Below, piece by piece: positions 35,840 through 43,664 of a stretch of 64,000 nt of DNA. Source of the DNA: Actinoplanes campanulatus (GTDB lineage Bacteria > Actinomycetota > Actinomycetes > Mycobacteriales > Micromonosporaceae); contig NZ_BMPW01000015.1 in assembly GCF_014647795.1 (NCBI RefSeq), positions 62,001 through 126,000 on the forward strand, read 5' to 3'. Position 1 is the stretch's first letter. Every line of letters starts with the position of its first letter. Under the pieces are notes generated by a model. It was not told the origin of the DNA. It made no database searches and saw only the letters and a list, made by a program, of their open reading frames with translations. Position numbers and translations under genes: made by a program.

Positions 35840-37327
35840 ATGATCGGCCGAGCCAGGCGGACAATCGTGAACCTCGACGACGAATCTGAGCAGATCAGGC
35901 AGGTGACGGCCTACCCCGGGCACCCGCCGGTCAGCGTGCGCCGCGGCGCCGGGGCGCCCTTCGGATGGTGGCCCGCCATCTGCATCGCCCTCGTCGCCGC
36001 CATCGACCGGGTCGAATACAACCTGCTGGCCGGTGCGCTCCCGACGATCCAGAGAGAGTTCGGCTTCAGCGACAGCGAGGGCGGCGCGATCGCCACCGCC
36101 GGCGCGATCGCCGCGATCATCCTGCTGCTGCCCGCCGGAAAACTCGCCGACACCGGCAAACGCACCTGGACCGTCTCCGCGATCGTCGCCGTCTGGGCGC
36201 TGCTCACCATCGGCACCGGCCTGGCCGGCTCCTACGCCGCCCTCTTCGCGGTCCGGGTGCTGCTCGGCGCGGCCGGCCAGCTCTACAACCCGCCGTCATC
36301 CAGCCTGCTCGGCGACCTCTACCCCGGCCCCGGCCGGGCCCGCGCCTACGGCTACGAACGCATGGCCTACTTCGCCGGCCTGCCCATCGGCGTCATCGCC
36401 GGCGGCGCGCTCGCCCAGACCGTCGGCTGGCGCACCGGCTTCTTCCTGGTAGCCGTCCCCGGCATCATCATCGCCGCCCTCGTACTCACCGTCCGCGAAC
36501 CGGCCCGCGGCGTCGGCGACCAGCTCTCCCGCTGGTACACCGACAGCTCCACCGAGCAGTCCTCATCCGCTCCAGCCGCCCCGATTCCGTCCCCTCCAGC
36601 CGCCGCGATTTCATCCGATCCAGCAGCCCCGACTTCATCCGATCCAGCAGCCCCGACTCCATCCCCTCCAGCGGCCACGACTTCATCCGCTCCGACCGCG
36701 CCGATGCGGATCCAACTGGCCGCTCTGCTCCGCATCCGCACGCTGCGCTCGGTGATCACCGGCCTGAGCATCCTCTTCTTCGGCCTGGGCGGCCTCTTCT
36801 TCTGGATGCCGTCGTTCTACGCCCGCGTATTCGCCCTGCCCGAAGCCTCCGCGGCGGCCATCGGCGGCGGCACCGGCCTGGTCGGCATCGTCGCCGGCAT
36901 CCTCACCGGAAGCTGGCTCGGCGACCGCCACCACGGACATCGGGTCGCCATCGGCGGCTGGTCACTGCTGTTCGGCACGGCCTTCCTCGCCGGCGCCGTC
37001 AGCGTCCCGGTCCTCGCACCGCAGGCGATCTGCTTCACCCTCGCCAACGTCGGCTTCGCCGCCGCCATCGCCAACCTGACCGCCGCCAACGCCGACGTCG
37101 TCGCCGCACATCGCCGCGGCCTCGGCTTCGCCGTGCTCCAGATGTTGGTCACCCTCGGCGGCGCCCTCGGCCCATGGTTGATCGGCCTGGCCTCCGACGC
37201 CAGCGGCTCACTGCGCTGGGCCTACACCGTCGTCCTCCTCCCCCTGGTCATCGGCAGCCTGATCGTCTTCCGCGGCCAACGCACCTACCGCCAAGACGCG
37301 GCCGCCGCCCTCGGCACCGACCGATAA
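35840..37327 (+). CDS. MFS transporter (spinster-like) with repeat-expanded central loop
   Basis: Protein of 495 aa with about 12 helices. The first half contains AIDRVEYNLLAGALPTIQ and GKLADTGKRTWT (loop 2-3 motif); RMAYFAGLPIGVIAGGALAQ and GWRTGFFLVAVPGIIIAALVL follow, as in spinster/MFS_1 carriers. The cytoplasmic loop between helices 6 and 7 is enlarged by six 8-residue Ser/Pro/Ala units. The substrate is unknown. ATG 35840 was kept; ATG or GTG choices downstream would trim only a soluble tail. Confidence 0.85.
   Translation: MIGRARRTIVNLDDESEQIRQVTAYPGHPPVSVRRGAGAPFGWWPAICIALVAAIDRVEYNLLAGALPTIQREFGFSDSEGGAIATAGAIAAIILLLPAGKLADTGKRTWTVSAIVAVWALLTIGTGLAGSYAALFAVRVLLGAAGQLYNPPSSSLLGDLYPGPGRARAYGYERMAYFAGLPIGVIAGGALAQTVGWRTGFFLVAVPGIIIAALVLTVREPARGVGDQLSRWYTDSSTEQSSSAPAAPIPSPPAAAISSDPAAPTSSDPAAPTPSPPAATTSSAPTAPMRIQLAALLRIRTLRSVITGLSILFFGLGGLFFWMPSFYARVFALPEASAAAIGGGTGLVGIVAGILTGSWLGDRHHGHRVAIGGWSLLFGTAFLAGAVSVPVLAPQAICFTLANVGFAAAIANLTAANADVVAAHRRGLGFAVLQMLVTLGGALGPWLIGLASDASGSLRWAYTVVLLPLVIGSLIVFRGQRTYRQDAAAALGTDR
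36563..36706 (+). repeat. 24-nt tandem repeat inside the MFS gene
   Basis: Six in-frame 24-nt units encode the 8-residue pattern SSDPAAPT/PSPPAAAI/SSAPTAPM. They lie in the loop between the two halves of the transporter. Confidence 0.8.
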
Positions 37328-37502
37328 GGATCAACCCCATATGCCCACCTGGCTGCCTGGTCACCCTGCGCCCCTCCCGGGGAGAACGGCCTGCGTGCCC
37401 ACGCACCCTCACCCCAGCGGCTGACGCCGCACCCCAGCCCGACGAGTTCCGGCGCACAGAACCGCCCGGCCGACCACGTCATCCCAGCTCAGTTCTTCAT
37501 GC

Positions 37503-37718
37503 GCACCGACCCACCGAACCCGCCGGTCCGCAGCGTGCGCCCAGACCCACCGAACCCGCCCGCCCACAACGTGCGCCCAGACCCACCGAACCCGCCCATC
37601 CACAGCCTGCGCCCAGACCCACCGAACCCGCCCGCCCACAACGTGCACCCAGACCCACCGAAACCGCCCGCCCACAACGTGCACCCAGATCCGGCCGAAT
37701 CCACTGGCCACACGACCA
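37503..37718. repeat. 36-nt minisatellite, 6 copies
   Basis: Units share the core GACCCACCGAACCCGCC. Copies 2 and 4 are identical over 36 nt, and the last copy is degenerate. Read on the plus strand they give 12-residue units (RPDPPNPPAHNV). There are no spacers, so this is not CRISPR. Confidence 0.85.
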
Positions 37719-37755
37719 GTCTGGTGTGTGCACTGGGTTGGGCGAGAGCCGCAGC

Positions 37756-37787
37756 GGGTGCACACGCCAGGTGCGGCGTGTGCACCC
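37756..37787. repeat. 13-bp perfect inverted repeat
   Basis: GGGTGCACACGCC and GGCGTGTGCACCC with a 6-nt loop (AGGTGC). A related GTGTGCACTGGG lies just before it. It may be a terminator or a protein-binding palindrome. Confidence 0.6.
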
Positions 37788-37830
37788 GCCCGGGCTGGAC
37801 CGAGGAGGGCGCGGGCGCTATCTGCCAGGA

Positions 37831-37848
37831 TCCCCGCTCGCGCGGGGA
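37831..37848 (-). terminator. Short terminator-like hairpin after the TerD-like gene
   Basis: TCCCCGC / GCGGGGA with a 4-nt TCGC loop, 56 nt after the stop codon on the minus strand. Confidence 0.4.
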
Positions 37849-37903
37849 CACCCGAATCGAACGGAAGTAGGAGGAAGCGCTCGCATGGCCTCGGCTGTCG
37901 TCG

Positions 37904-40063
37904 TTACGCGGGGATCAGTTCGGCGAGCCGATCCAGGGTGTACACCTCCGAGCCGGCTGGCAGGCCCTCGGGCGCGTGGATGCCGATGAAGGTGACCGGC
38001 TCGTCCGGTGGCGAGCCGTCCCACAGGGTCACCTCGGTCCGCTCGCGCCAACGGTCGACGAGGTAGGACATGGTGAGGTAACGCCGCTCCATGAGGGCGC
38101 GCACCCGGTGGGCCGTGGTGAACGTGTTCTCCTCCAAGCGGTTGAACGACGGCCAGCCTCGCAGGTAGAGGTGCAGCCACACCGCCTGCCACCCCTGCTC
38201 GGTCTTGACGAACACCACCGGCAGGGCGATCCGGCCCCTCCCGCGCATCTGCGACCGCGACCGCACGGTCCGCGCGTCGAACGGGGCGCCCTGCTGCTCC
38301 GGCGACCGGCTCTGGTAGCCGAACATCGACTCGGCGACCTCGTCGAACGACTCCCCCGCGTAGATGTTGACCTGGGGAACCACATACCGCCCGGCGATGC
38401 TCAGCGGCACGTCGATGAACTCGGTCGCGCCGTTCGCCGCCTCGGTGAGATCGCCGGAGTGCACCACCCCGTCGTGGCGGTAGTTCGTCCAGGAGACCTG
38501 GCCCGCAGTCTGGAAGTCGTCGTCGAGCAGCTGGACCGACAGGTCGTAGTCGGTGCGCCGGCTGTCCTGCCGCCAGTACATGAAGAACCGCAGCAGCTCA
38601 CCGGAGACCGTCGCCCGCGAGCCCCGGGGAAGCACCGCGAAGCCGCCCTCGGACGCCTTGCCGGACAGCGGCAGTGCGACGTCGAGCACCTCCGGGTCGA
38701 CCACGAGTGGCCGCTCCCACGCCGGCAGCCGAGCACCGATCTCCGCGTCGAGCAACGCCGACAGCTCCGTCACCAGGTCGGCCGGCAGCGGTGGCCGCCG
38801 GTCCGGCCCGACCCACGCGCTGCGCGACCGGCTCGCGTACATCCGGGCCGACGCCGGCGTCAGCCGGTTGCCGACGTGCTCACGCAGCGAGCACAGCACC
38901 CGGGCCGACGCCGAACCGAACGCACCGGTGACGGCCTCGACCACGGCGGCGCGCTCCGCCGGCGGCGCCAGACGCAGCAGCCGGTCGGCGGAACGCAGCA
39001 GCAGACCCGGCGCGGACGACAGCACCGATGCCGCCGAACCGACGGCCCCGGCCTGGATCGCCGACTCGGCACGCCCGGCGAGATTGCGCACCTTGCGCTC
39101 GCCGCGCGCGACGGCGAACACCTCACGGGCGTGCGGCCACTGCTCGTACTCATGCGGGTGCAGCCGCTCACCCAGCCGCTTCCACCGCTCGGCATAGCGG
39201 CCGATGTCGCCCAGCTTGGCCGGGCTCGCGGCGACGACCTGGTCGAGCGCGGCCAGCAGGACCCGCCGCTCCGGGCGCCGGAAAGACCGGAACCGGGTGG
39301 CGGTCGCGAGCGAGACGTCTCCACCGGACACGTGGCAGGCCAGGCGCAGCACATCGGTCGTGCTGTCCACACCGACCAGTTGCCGGCCGAGGGCGAGCCG
39401 AACCCCGTTGAGCACCGCACGGTTCTCCCGCACCGGGATCTCGGCCGGCTGGGCGGCGTCCGTGCAGGCGGACGCGAGTTCACCGAGGATCGACAGGTCG
39501 GCCTCGCCGAGCGGGGTCGTGCTGCCGGCCAGCGCGAGGTAGAGCCGCTCCGCCTCGACCTCGGCGGTGTCGCCGAGCCGCAGCAGGGTGACCCGGTCGC
39601 CGGCTCCGGCGATCAGCTCGTCGCGGACGGCGAGCATGTCCGCCCAGGTGTGCTGGTAGGTGCCGTAGCCGGGGAGATCGAGCAGGTTGATCCCGCCGGA
39701 GCGGACCGCGTCGCGCAGCTGCTCGTCGGTCGCCGTGCCACCGCCGGTGAGAACGGCGGCCCGCAGCCGCTCGGCCCAGAACTCGATCGTGTCCGGCACG
39801 CCCTCCGGGAAGCCGATGAAGTAGGGGTTGTGCCGCACGTGGTCGCCGGCCAGCTCCCGGACCGCGGACACGACCGTGGCGGCGAGGTCCATCGCTGGGC
39901 CGGGCGCCAGGGCGCCGAGGTGGTCGAGCAGGTCGCGCGACGCGGCGAACCCGACGTCCAGCAGTGCCGCGTCCAGCTGCCGGGCGACGCCCGACCCGTC
40001 GCCTGCCGTGCCGGTGCCCGCTGGCACGCGCAGGGTCTTCTGGATGATCAGCTTCTCGAGCAT
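37904..40063 (-). CDS. Large cytosolic protein with C-terminal TerD-like domain
   Basis: Protein of 719 aa without membrane segments; ATG 40063 has GGAGGG upstream. The N-terminal part (about 30-130: LLDHLGALAPG, HNPYFIGFPEGVPDTIEFW) and the helical middle (about 130-420) resemble, as far as I recall, the MXAN_6230/SCO0854 family, but no Cys-rich RING motif is visible. Residues about 480-600 look like TerD: DYDLSVQLLDDDFQ, VSWTNYRHDGVVHSGDLTE, VPQVNIYAGESFDEV. TerD-type domains bind calcium and occur in stress and tellurite-response networks. The C-terminal 110 residues are an extra alpha/beta segment. The role is not established. Confidence 0.65.
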   Translation of the reverse strand: MLEKLIIQKTLRVPAGTGTAGDGSGVARQLDAALLDVGFAASRDLLDHLGALAPGPAMDLAATVVSAVRELAGDHVRHNPYFIGFPEGVPDTIEFWAERLRAAVLTGGGTATDEQLRDAVRSGGINLLDLPGYGTYQHTWADMLAVRDELIAGAGDRVTLLRLGDTAEVEAERLYLALAGSTTPLGEADLSILGELASACTDAAQPAEIPVRENRAVLNGVRLALGRQLVGVDSTTDVLRLACHVSGGDVSLATATRFRSFRRPERRVLLAALDQVVAASPAKLGDIGRYAERWKRLGERLHPHEYEQWPHAREVFAVARGERKVRNLAGRAESAIQAGAVGSAASVLSSAPGLLLRSADRLLRLAPPAERAAVVEAVTGAFGSASARVLCSLREHVGNRLTPASARMYASRSRSAWVGPDRRPPLPADLVTELSALLDAEIGARLPAWERPLVVDPEVLDVALPLSGKASEGGFAVLPRGSRATVSGELLRFFMYWRQDSRRTDYDLSVQLLDDDFQTAGQVSWTNYRHDGVVHSGDLTEAANGATEFIDVPLSIAGRYVVPQVNIYAGESFDEVAESMFGYQSRSPEQQGAPFDARTVRSRSQMRGRGRIALPVVFVKTEQGWQAVWLHLYLRGWPSFNRLEENTFTTAHRVRALMERRYLTMSYLVDRWRERTEVTLWDGSPPDEPVTFIGIHAPEGLPAGSEVYTLDRLAELIPA

Positions 40064-40147
40064 GCGGCCCTCCGTTCCGCTGGTGGTGGCCCTCGACAGG
40101 GCAGCAGACCGGACGCCGGAGACCGGCGGCCTACAACTGCGTGACAG

Positions 40148-40276
40148 TGGGTCGCCGGGGACTCGAACCCCGAACCCTTCGATCCCGAGAGAGAAGGAAG
40201 CGTGCCCATGACCGCACGAGACGGAAAGCCGGCACGCTAGAAAGCCGAATGCTCTAGCCAGTTGAGCTAGCGACCC
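40148..40276 (-). tRNA. tRNA-like gene with a 55-nt insertion in the anticodon loop
   Basis: On the minus strand a complete class I cloverleaf can be drawn. The acceptor GGGTCGC pairs with GCGACCC, discriminator A. U8 and A9 are present. The D arm GCTC/GAGC has A14, G18, G19 and A21. A26 is followed by the anticodon stem TTCGG/TCGAA (one G-U pair). The variable loop is exactly 5 nt (GGGTT), and the T arm CGGGG-TTCGAGT-CCCCG is intact. The anticodon loop, however, is 62 nt instead of 7. It starts C32 U33 UUC and ends GA. The extra 55 nt (40185-40239) include an 8-bp hairpin, AGCGTGCC/GGCACGCT. If the insert were removed the anticodon could be TTC (Glu), but this is not secure. CCA is not encoded. 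It may be an intron-bearing, a degenerate or a novel tRNA-like RNA. Confidence 0.7.
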
Positions 40277-40406
40277 AGGCGCCGATCATTGCACGGCCCG
40301 AGTCGCCGCTGCCAACCGTTTTGCCGCCTGTGGACAACGCCCGTTCCTGTCGTACCGGGCGGCTAACCTTCGCGGCACCGGAGACGGATCTGGGAGAGGA
40401 TTCGCG

Positions 40407-43400
40407 ATGCGTAGGTTCGTCATGCCCGATGAGGACGCCTGGGCGCTGCCCGAGGTCTGGCGCCGGGAGCTGCGCCCACGCCGGGGTGGGCCGGCCGTTC
40501 CCGGCCACGAGATTCCCGGCGACGCGGTCGACCGGTTACGCGCCTCACTGGCGAGTCCCGACGTGGTGCAGGCGCTGCAACGGGTCCGCGACCGGGCGGT
40601 GATCTACGACGCGGAGCTGCTGGCGGCCGGCGAGGCGCATCTGGACGGCTGGCGCGCCCCCGGCGGTCCCGGTGGCGAGCCGGACCCACGTGCGGCCGCG
40701 GCGGCCGCCCTGCTCACTCGCCCGACCATCTACGAGATGGGCGAGCGGCTCGTGCACGCGTGGGTGTCCCGGTTCGGGCTCGTGTTCGCGGTTCGGGCCG
40801 CCGGGGAGATGACACGGCTGGTCGCCGACGGCGCGCTGTGGACGATCGACCCCGCTCCGGAGAAGACCTACGAGCGGCTGTGGCGCGGCGACGACCTGCA
40901 TGACCTCGCACGCGTGGCGCGCGTCCTGCGGGCACAGCTGGCGACCGCGACCGACAGCGACTACGAGGAGGCCTGCCGGCTCCTCTCCCGGTGCCGGACC
41001 TCCCCTGTCGGGCGGATCGTGACGTCCTACCTGGTGCCCACACAAACAGCCTGGGTGGAGGAGGACTGCGCGGCGGCCGCCGCGGGCTGGCCCGGCGCAC
41101 CGGACCACGGTGAGGAGTTCAGCTGGGGCGATCACCGATACCTGTCCGACCTCCTGCTCCTGGCCGTCGGCACCCTCGACCAGCTGGTCCTGCTCAGCGG
41201 AGCCCTGGCCGGACGCTTCCACGGCTACCGGGACCACAGTGTGGTCGGCACGGTGCTGGACGCGGTCGGGCCCGCCGCCGTCGTCGTCCTGCTCGGCGAT
41301 CAGTTCTATCGCAAACTGCTGCGTCTCCACGAGGACGGGTGGATCAACCGGGAGCGGCTCCACCCGGACGCGGTCCGCCTGCTCGCCGAGGTGCCTTCCG
41401 ATGACGCCATCCGGATGGTCTTCCGGGAGGTCGTGATCCTGAAGCCACGTCCGGGGCTGGCGCTGAAGACGAAGGTGCTGACCCGGTTCCCGGTGCGGGC
41501 GCTGCGGGTCCTCGCCGAACTGGAGGCCGGGGAGGGGCATCCGGTGTTCACCGGCATCCTCGGGTTCCACCTGCTCACCGAACCACGACTGCTGCCAGCC
41601 GTCGCCGGTTCCCTGCCAGCAGCTGCACGGGCCCGCGCCGAAGAGATCGTGGCTACCGGCGGCGCGGGCATCGGAGCGGCCTGGGCGGAGGTGCTCGACA
41701 ACCACGAGCGGTGGGACCGGCCCAGCCTCGACAGCGCCGATGAGCTGAAGAAGGTGATCAGCACGCTGGCCGCGATCCCGACCGAGGAGGCTCTGGGCCG
41801 GATCGTCGACCGCGTCGAGCGGAGACACTTCCGGTCGGCGCTGCTCACCGCCGCCAAGCGGGATCCGGGGTTGGCGCTGCGGGTGCTGGCGGCCAAGGCA
41901 GCCGACGAGACCGTCGCCGAGCTGCTGCACAACCATGTGCTCGCCTATCCGCAGGCGGTCGTGGAGACACTTCCCGACCTCGACGACGAGGCCCGCGCCC
42001 GGGTGGAGGCGATCACCGGCCCGGTAACGAGCAGCCCGGCGACATCGAGCGGTCCGGTGCTTGTGGCGGGATCGATCGTGACACCGCACGTGCTGGCGGG
42101 GCCGCCGCGCCGTGCTGACGGCAGGCCGATACGGGCGACGGGCCTGCCGGAGTGGCTGGTTCAGCCGATCCTGCCCGTCGTGACGTTGCGCGATGGCGGC
42201 GGGCAGCTCTCCCCCGACGCGGTGCGCCATCTGTGCGGGCTGGTCACCGCTTCGAAGATCGCCGCGGCGCACCCTGGGATCACCGAGGTCCGTGCGGCGT
42301 GCGAACGGGCCTCTCTGGCCGCGTTCGCGTGGGCGATCTTCGAGCAGTGGAAGGCCGCCCAGTACCCGGCACGGAGCAACATGGCGATGGTGGCTCTCGC
42401 CGTGCTGGGCGACGACGACATCGTGGCGCCGCTGGTGGCGCACTTCGCGGAGTGGACGGGCGCCACCATGCGGGTCCGCACCGGCATGGCGGTGATCGCC
42501 GCGATCGGCACCGACACGGCGCTCACCCAGCTCGACCGGCTGGCGCGCAAGGCGAAGAGCAAAGGTTTCCGCAGGTTCGCCGCGGAGCACCTCGACGAGG
42601 TGGCCGCCGCCCGTGGGCTGCGGCCCGAGGAGCTGGCCGACCGGATCGTGCCCGGTCTGGGTCTCGACGCGGACGGTCGTGCCGTCCTCGACTACGGGCC
42701 GCGCCGGTTCACCGTCGGCTTCGACGAGCAGTTCCAGCCGTCCGTCACCGATACCCACGGCAGGCGGCTGACCCGGCTGCCGCGCCCGGCCGCCGCCGAC
42801 GATGCGGAGCTCGCAGCCGCCGCCCAGCGCCGGTTCACCGAGCTGAGGAAGGACTTGCGGACCATCGCCGGCGAGCGTGCCCGCGCCCTCGAGGAGGCGA
42901 TGGCGATGGGCCGTCGCTGGACCGGCGCCGACTTCCACCGGCTCTTCGTCGACCACCCGCTGCACTGGCAGCTCACCCGCCGCCTGGTGTGGGCGGCCTT
43001 CGACGGGCAGGGCCGGGTGGCAGCCACCTTCCGTGCGGCTGAGGACCGCACCTTCGCCGACATCGATGACAAGACGTGGACCCTCGATCCGGCCGCGACC
43101 GTCGGGGTGGCGCATCCGTGGCACTTCGGCGCCGACGGGGCGGGCTGGGCGGAGATCTTCGCCGACTACGCGATCATCCAGCCGTTCCCGCAGGTCGGCC
43201 GGGAACTGTTCACGCTCGGCGACCTCGATGTGGACGCCGCTGTCGGCAGCACGGTCGAGAGCCGCCGGATCTACGCGCTGACCGCCCGCGGCTGGCGTTT
43301 CGGCCACGGCCACGGCTCGCTGCTGCGCGACTGGCCCGGTGACGTCACGATCGAGCTGGCGTTCGGGCCGGGCTACCACTGGCAGGAGCCGGACCTGCCA

Positions 43401-43493
43401 CAGAGCCTGACCGCCATCAGCGGCGACCTGACCGCCCTCGATCCGGTCGGCGTCTCGGAGGTGGTCCGCGACGTCCAGTCGCTCCTGACCTGA
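40407..43493 (+). CDS. DUF4132 domain protein (MolR-like)
   Basis: Protein of 1028 aa, soluble, ATG 40407 after GGAGAGGA. The first 700 residues are helical, HEAT-like repeats (for example NMAMVALAVLGDDDIVAPLV). The C-terminal part (about 770-1028) is the DUF4132 signature: LPRPAAADDAELAAAAQRRF, ALEEAMAMGRRWTGADFHRL, FVDHPLHWQLTRRLVWAAFD, FRAAEDRTFADIDD, HPWHF, IIQPFPQVGRELF. The E. coli member is MolR/YehI, whose early link with molybdate regulation is weak. Many relatives carry an N-terminal WGR domain; this one does not, but a WGR protein is encoded at 7017. The biochemical role is unknown. Confidence 0.8.
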   Translation: MRRFVMPDEDAWALPEVWRRELRPRRGGPAVPGHEIPGDAVDRLRASLASPDVVQALQRVRDRAVIYDAELLAAGEAHLDGWRAPGGPGGEPDPRAAAAAALLTRPTIYEMGERLVHAWVSRFGLVFAVRAAGEMTRLVADGALWTIDPAPEKTYERLWRGDDLHDLARVARVLRAQLATATDSDYEEACRLLSRCRTSPVGRIVTSYLVPTQTAWVEEDCAAAAAGWPGAPDHGEEFSWGDHRYLSDLLLLAVGTLDQLVLLSGALAGRFHGYRDHSVVGTVLDAVGPAAVVVLLGDQFYRKLLRLHEDGWINRERLHPDAVRLLAEVPSDDAIRMVFREVVILKPRPGLALKTKVLTRFPVRALRVLAELEAGEGHPVFTGILGFHLLTEPRLLPAVAGSLPAAARARAEEIVATGGAGIGAAWAEVLDNHERWDRPSLDSADELKKVISTLAAIPTEEALGRIVDRVERRHFRSALLTAAKRDPGLALRVLAAKAADETVAELLHNHVLAYPQAVVETLPDLDDEARARVEAITGPVTSSPATSSGPVLVAGSIVTPHVLAGPPRRADGRPIRATGLPEWLVQPILPVVTLRDGGGQLSPDAVRHLCGLVTASKIAAAHPGITEVRAACERASLAAFAWAIFEQWKAAQYPARSNMAMVALAVLGDDDIVAPLVAHFAEWTGATMRVRTGMAVIAAIGTDTALTQLDRLARKAKSKGFRRFAAEHLDEVAAARGLRPEELADRIVPGLGLDADGRAVLDYGPRRFTVGFDEQFQPSVTDTHGRRLTRLPRPAAADDAELAAAAQRRFTELRKDLRTIAGERARALEEAMAMGRRWTGADFHRLFVDHPLHWQLTRRLVWAAFDGQGRVAATFRAAEDRTFADIDDKTWTLDPAATVGVAHPWHFGADGAGWAEIFADYAIIQPFPQVGRELFTLGDLDVDAAVGSTVESRRIYALTARGWRFGHGHGSLLRDWPGDVTIELAFGPGYHWQEPDLPQSLTAISGDLTALDPVGVSEVVRDVQSLLT

Positions 43494-43560
43494 CACCCCC
43501 GCCCGGCCCGGCCCGGCACGATCGATTGCGGCCTCGACGCCCGCGCCGCCGGCGGGAGCC

Positions 43561-43658
43561 GGAGCGCGCGAGCCGGAGCGCGCGAGCCGGGACGCGCGAG
43601 CCGGAGCGCGCAAGCCGGGACGCGCGAGCCGGAGCGCGCGAGCCGGGACGCGGGAGCG
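43561..43658. repeat. 14-nt tandem repeat, 7 copies
   Basis: Seven units of GGAGCGCGCGAGCC alternating with GGGACGCGCGAGCC fill most of the 171-bp gap between the convergent DUF4132 and glycosyltransferase genes. A unit of 14 nt cannot keep a reading frame, so it is non-coding. Confidence 0.85.
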
Positions 43659-43664
43659 GTCGGG

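Larger units (their letters stand above)
37328..37903. other. Gene-poor region with a 36-nt minisatellite
   Basis: 576 bases between the MFS and TerD-like genes. It holds six 36-nt repeats (37503-37718), a 13-bp hairpin (37756-37787) and a short terminator-like hairpin (37831-37848). Open frames exist on both strands through the repeat, as expected when the unit length is a multiple of three, but none has a ribosome-binding site or known domain. Confidence 0.65.

Noticed and set aside
37503-37718. CRISPR array, because of the 36-nt unit length
   Set aside because: The units follow one another directly with no unique spacers, and no cas gene is near. It is a minisatellite.
37499-37870. 123-residue protein encoded by the 36-nt repeat
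   Set aside because: No ribosome-binding site and no codon bias. The frame is open only because the repeat length is a multiple of three.
37976-40144. Plus-strand open frame of 722 codons
   Set aside because: It is antisense to the TerD-like gene, is Arg/Gln-rich, has no ribosome-binding site and shows no domain.
40185-40239. Group I intron in the tRNA gene
   Set aside because: At 55 nt it cannot hold the conserved P3-P9 core of group I introns.
40148-40276. Class II tRNA (Leu, Ser or selenocysteine) with a long variable arm
   Set aside because: A 5-nt variable loop and a matching anticodon stem fit perfectly once the extra bases are placed in the anticodon loop. The acceptor stem is 7 bp, not 8.
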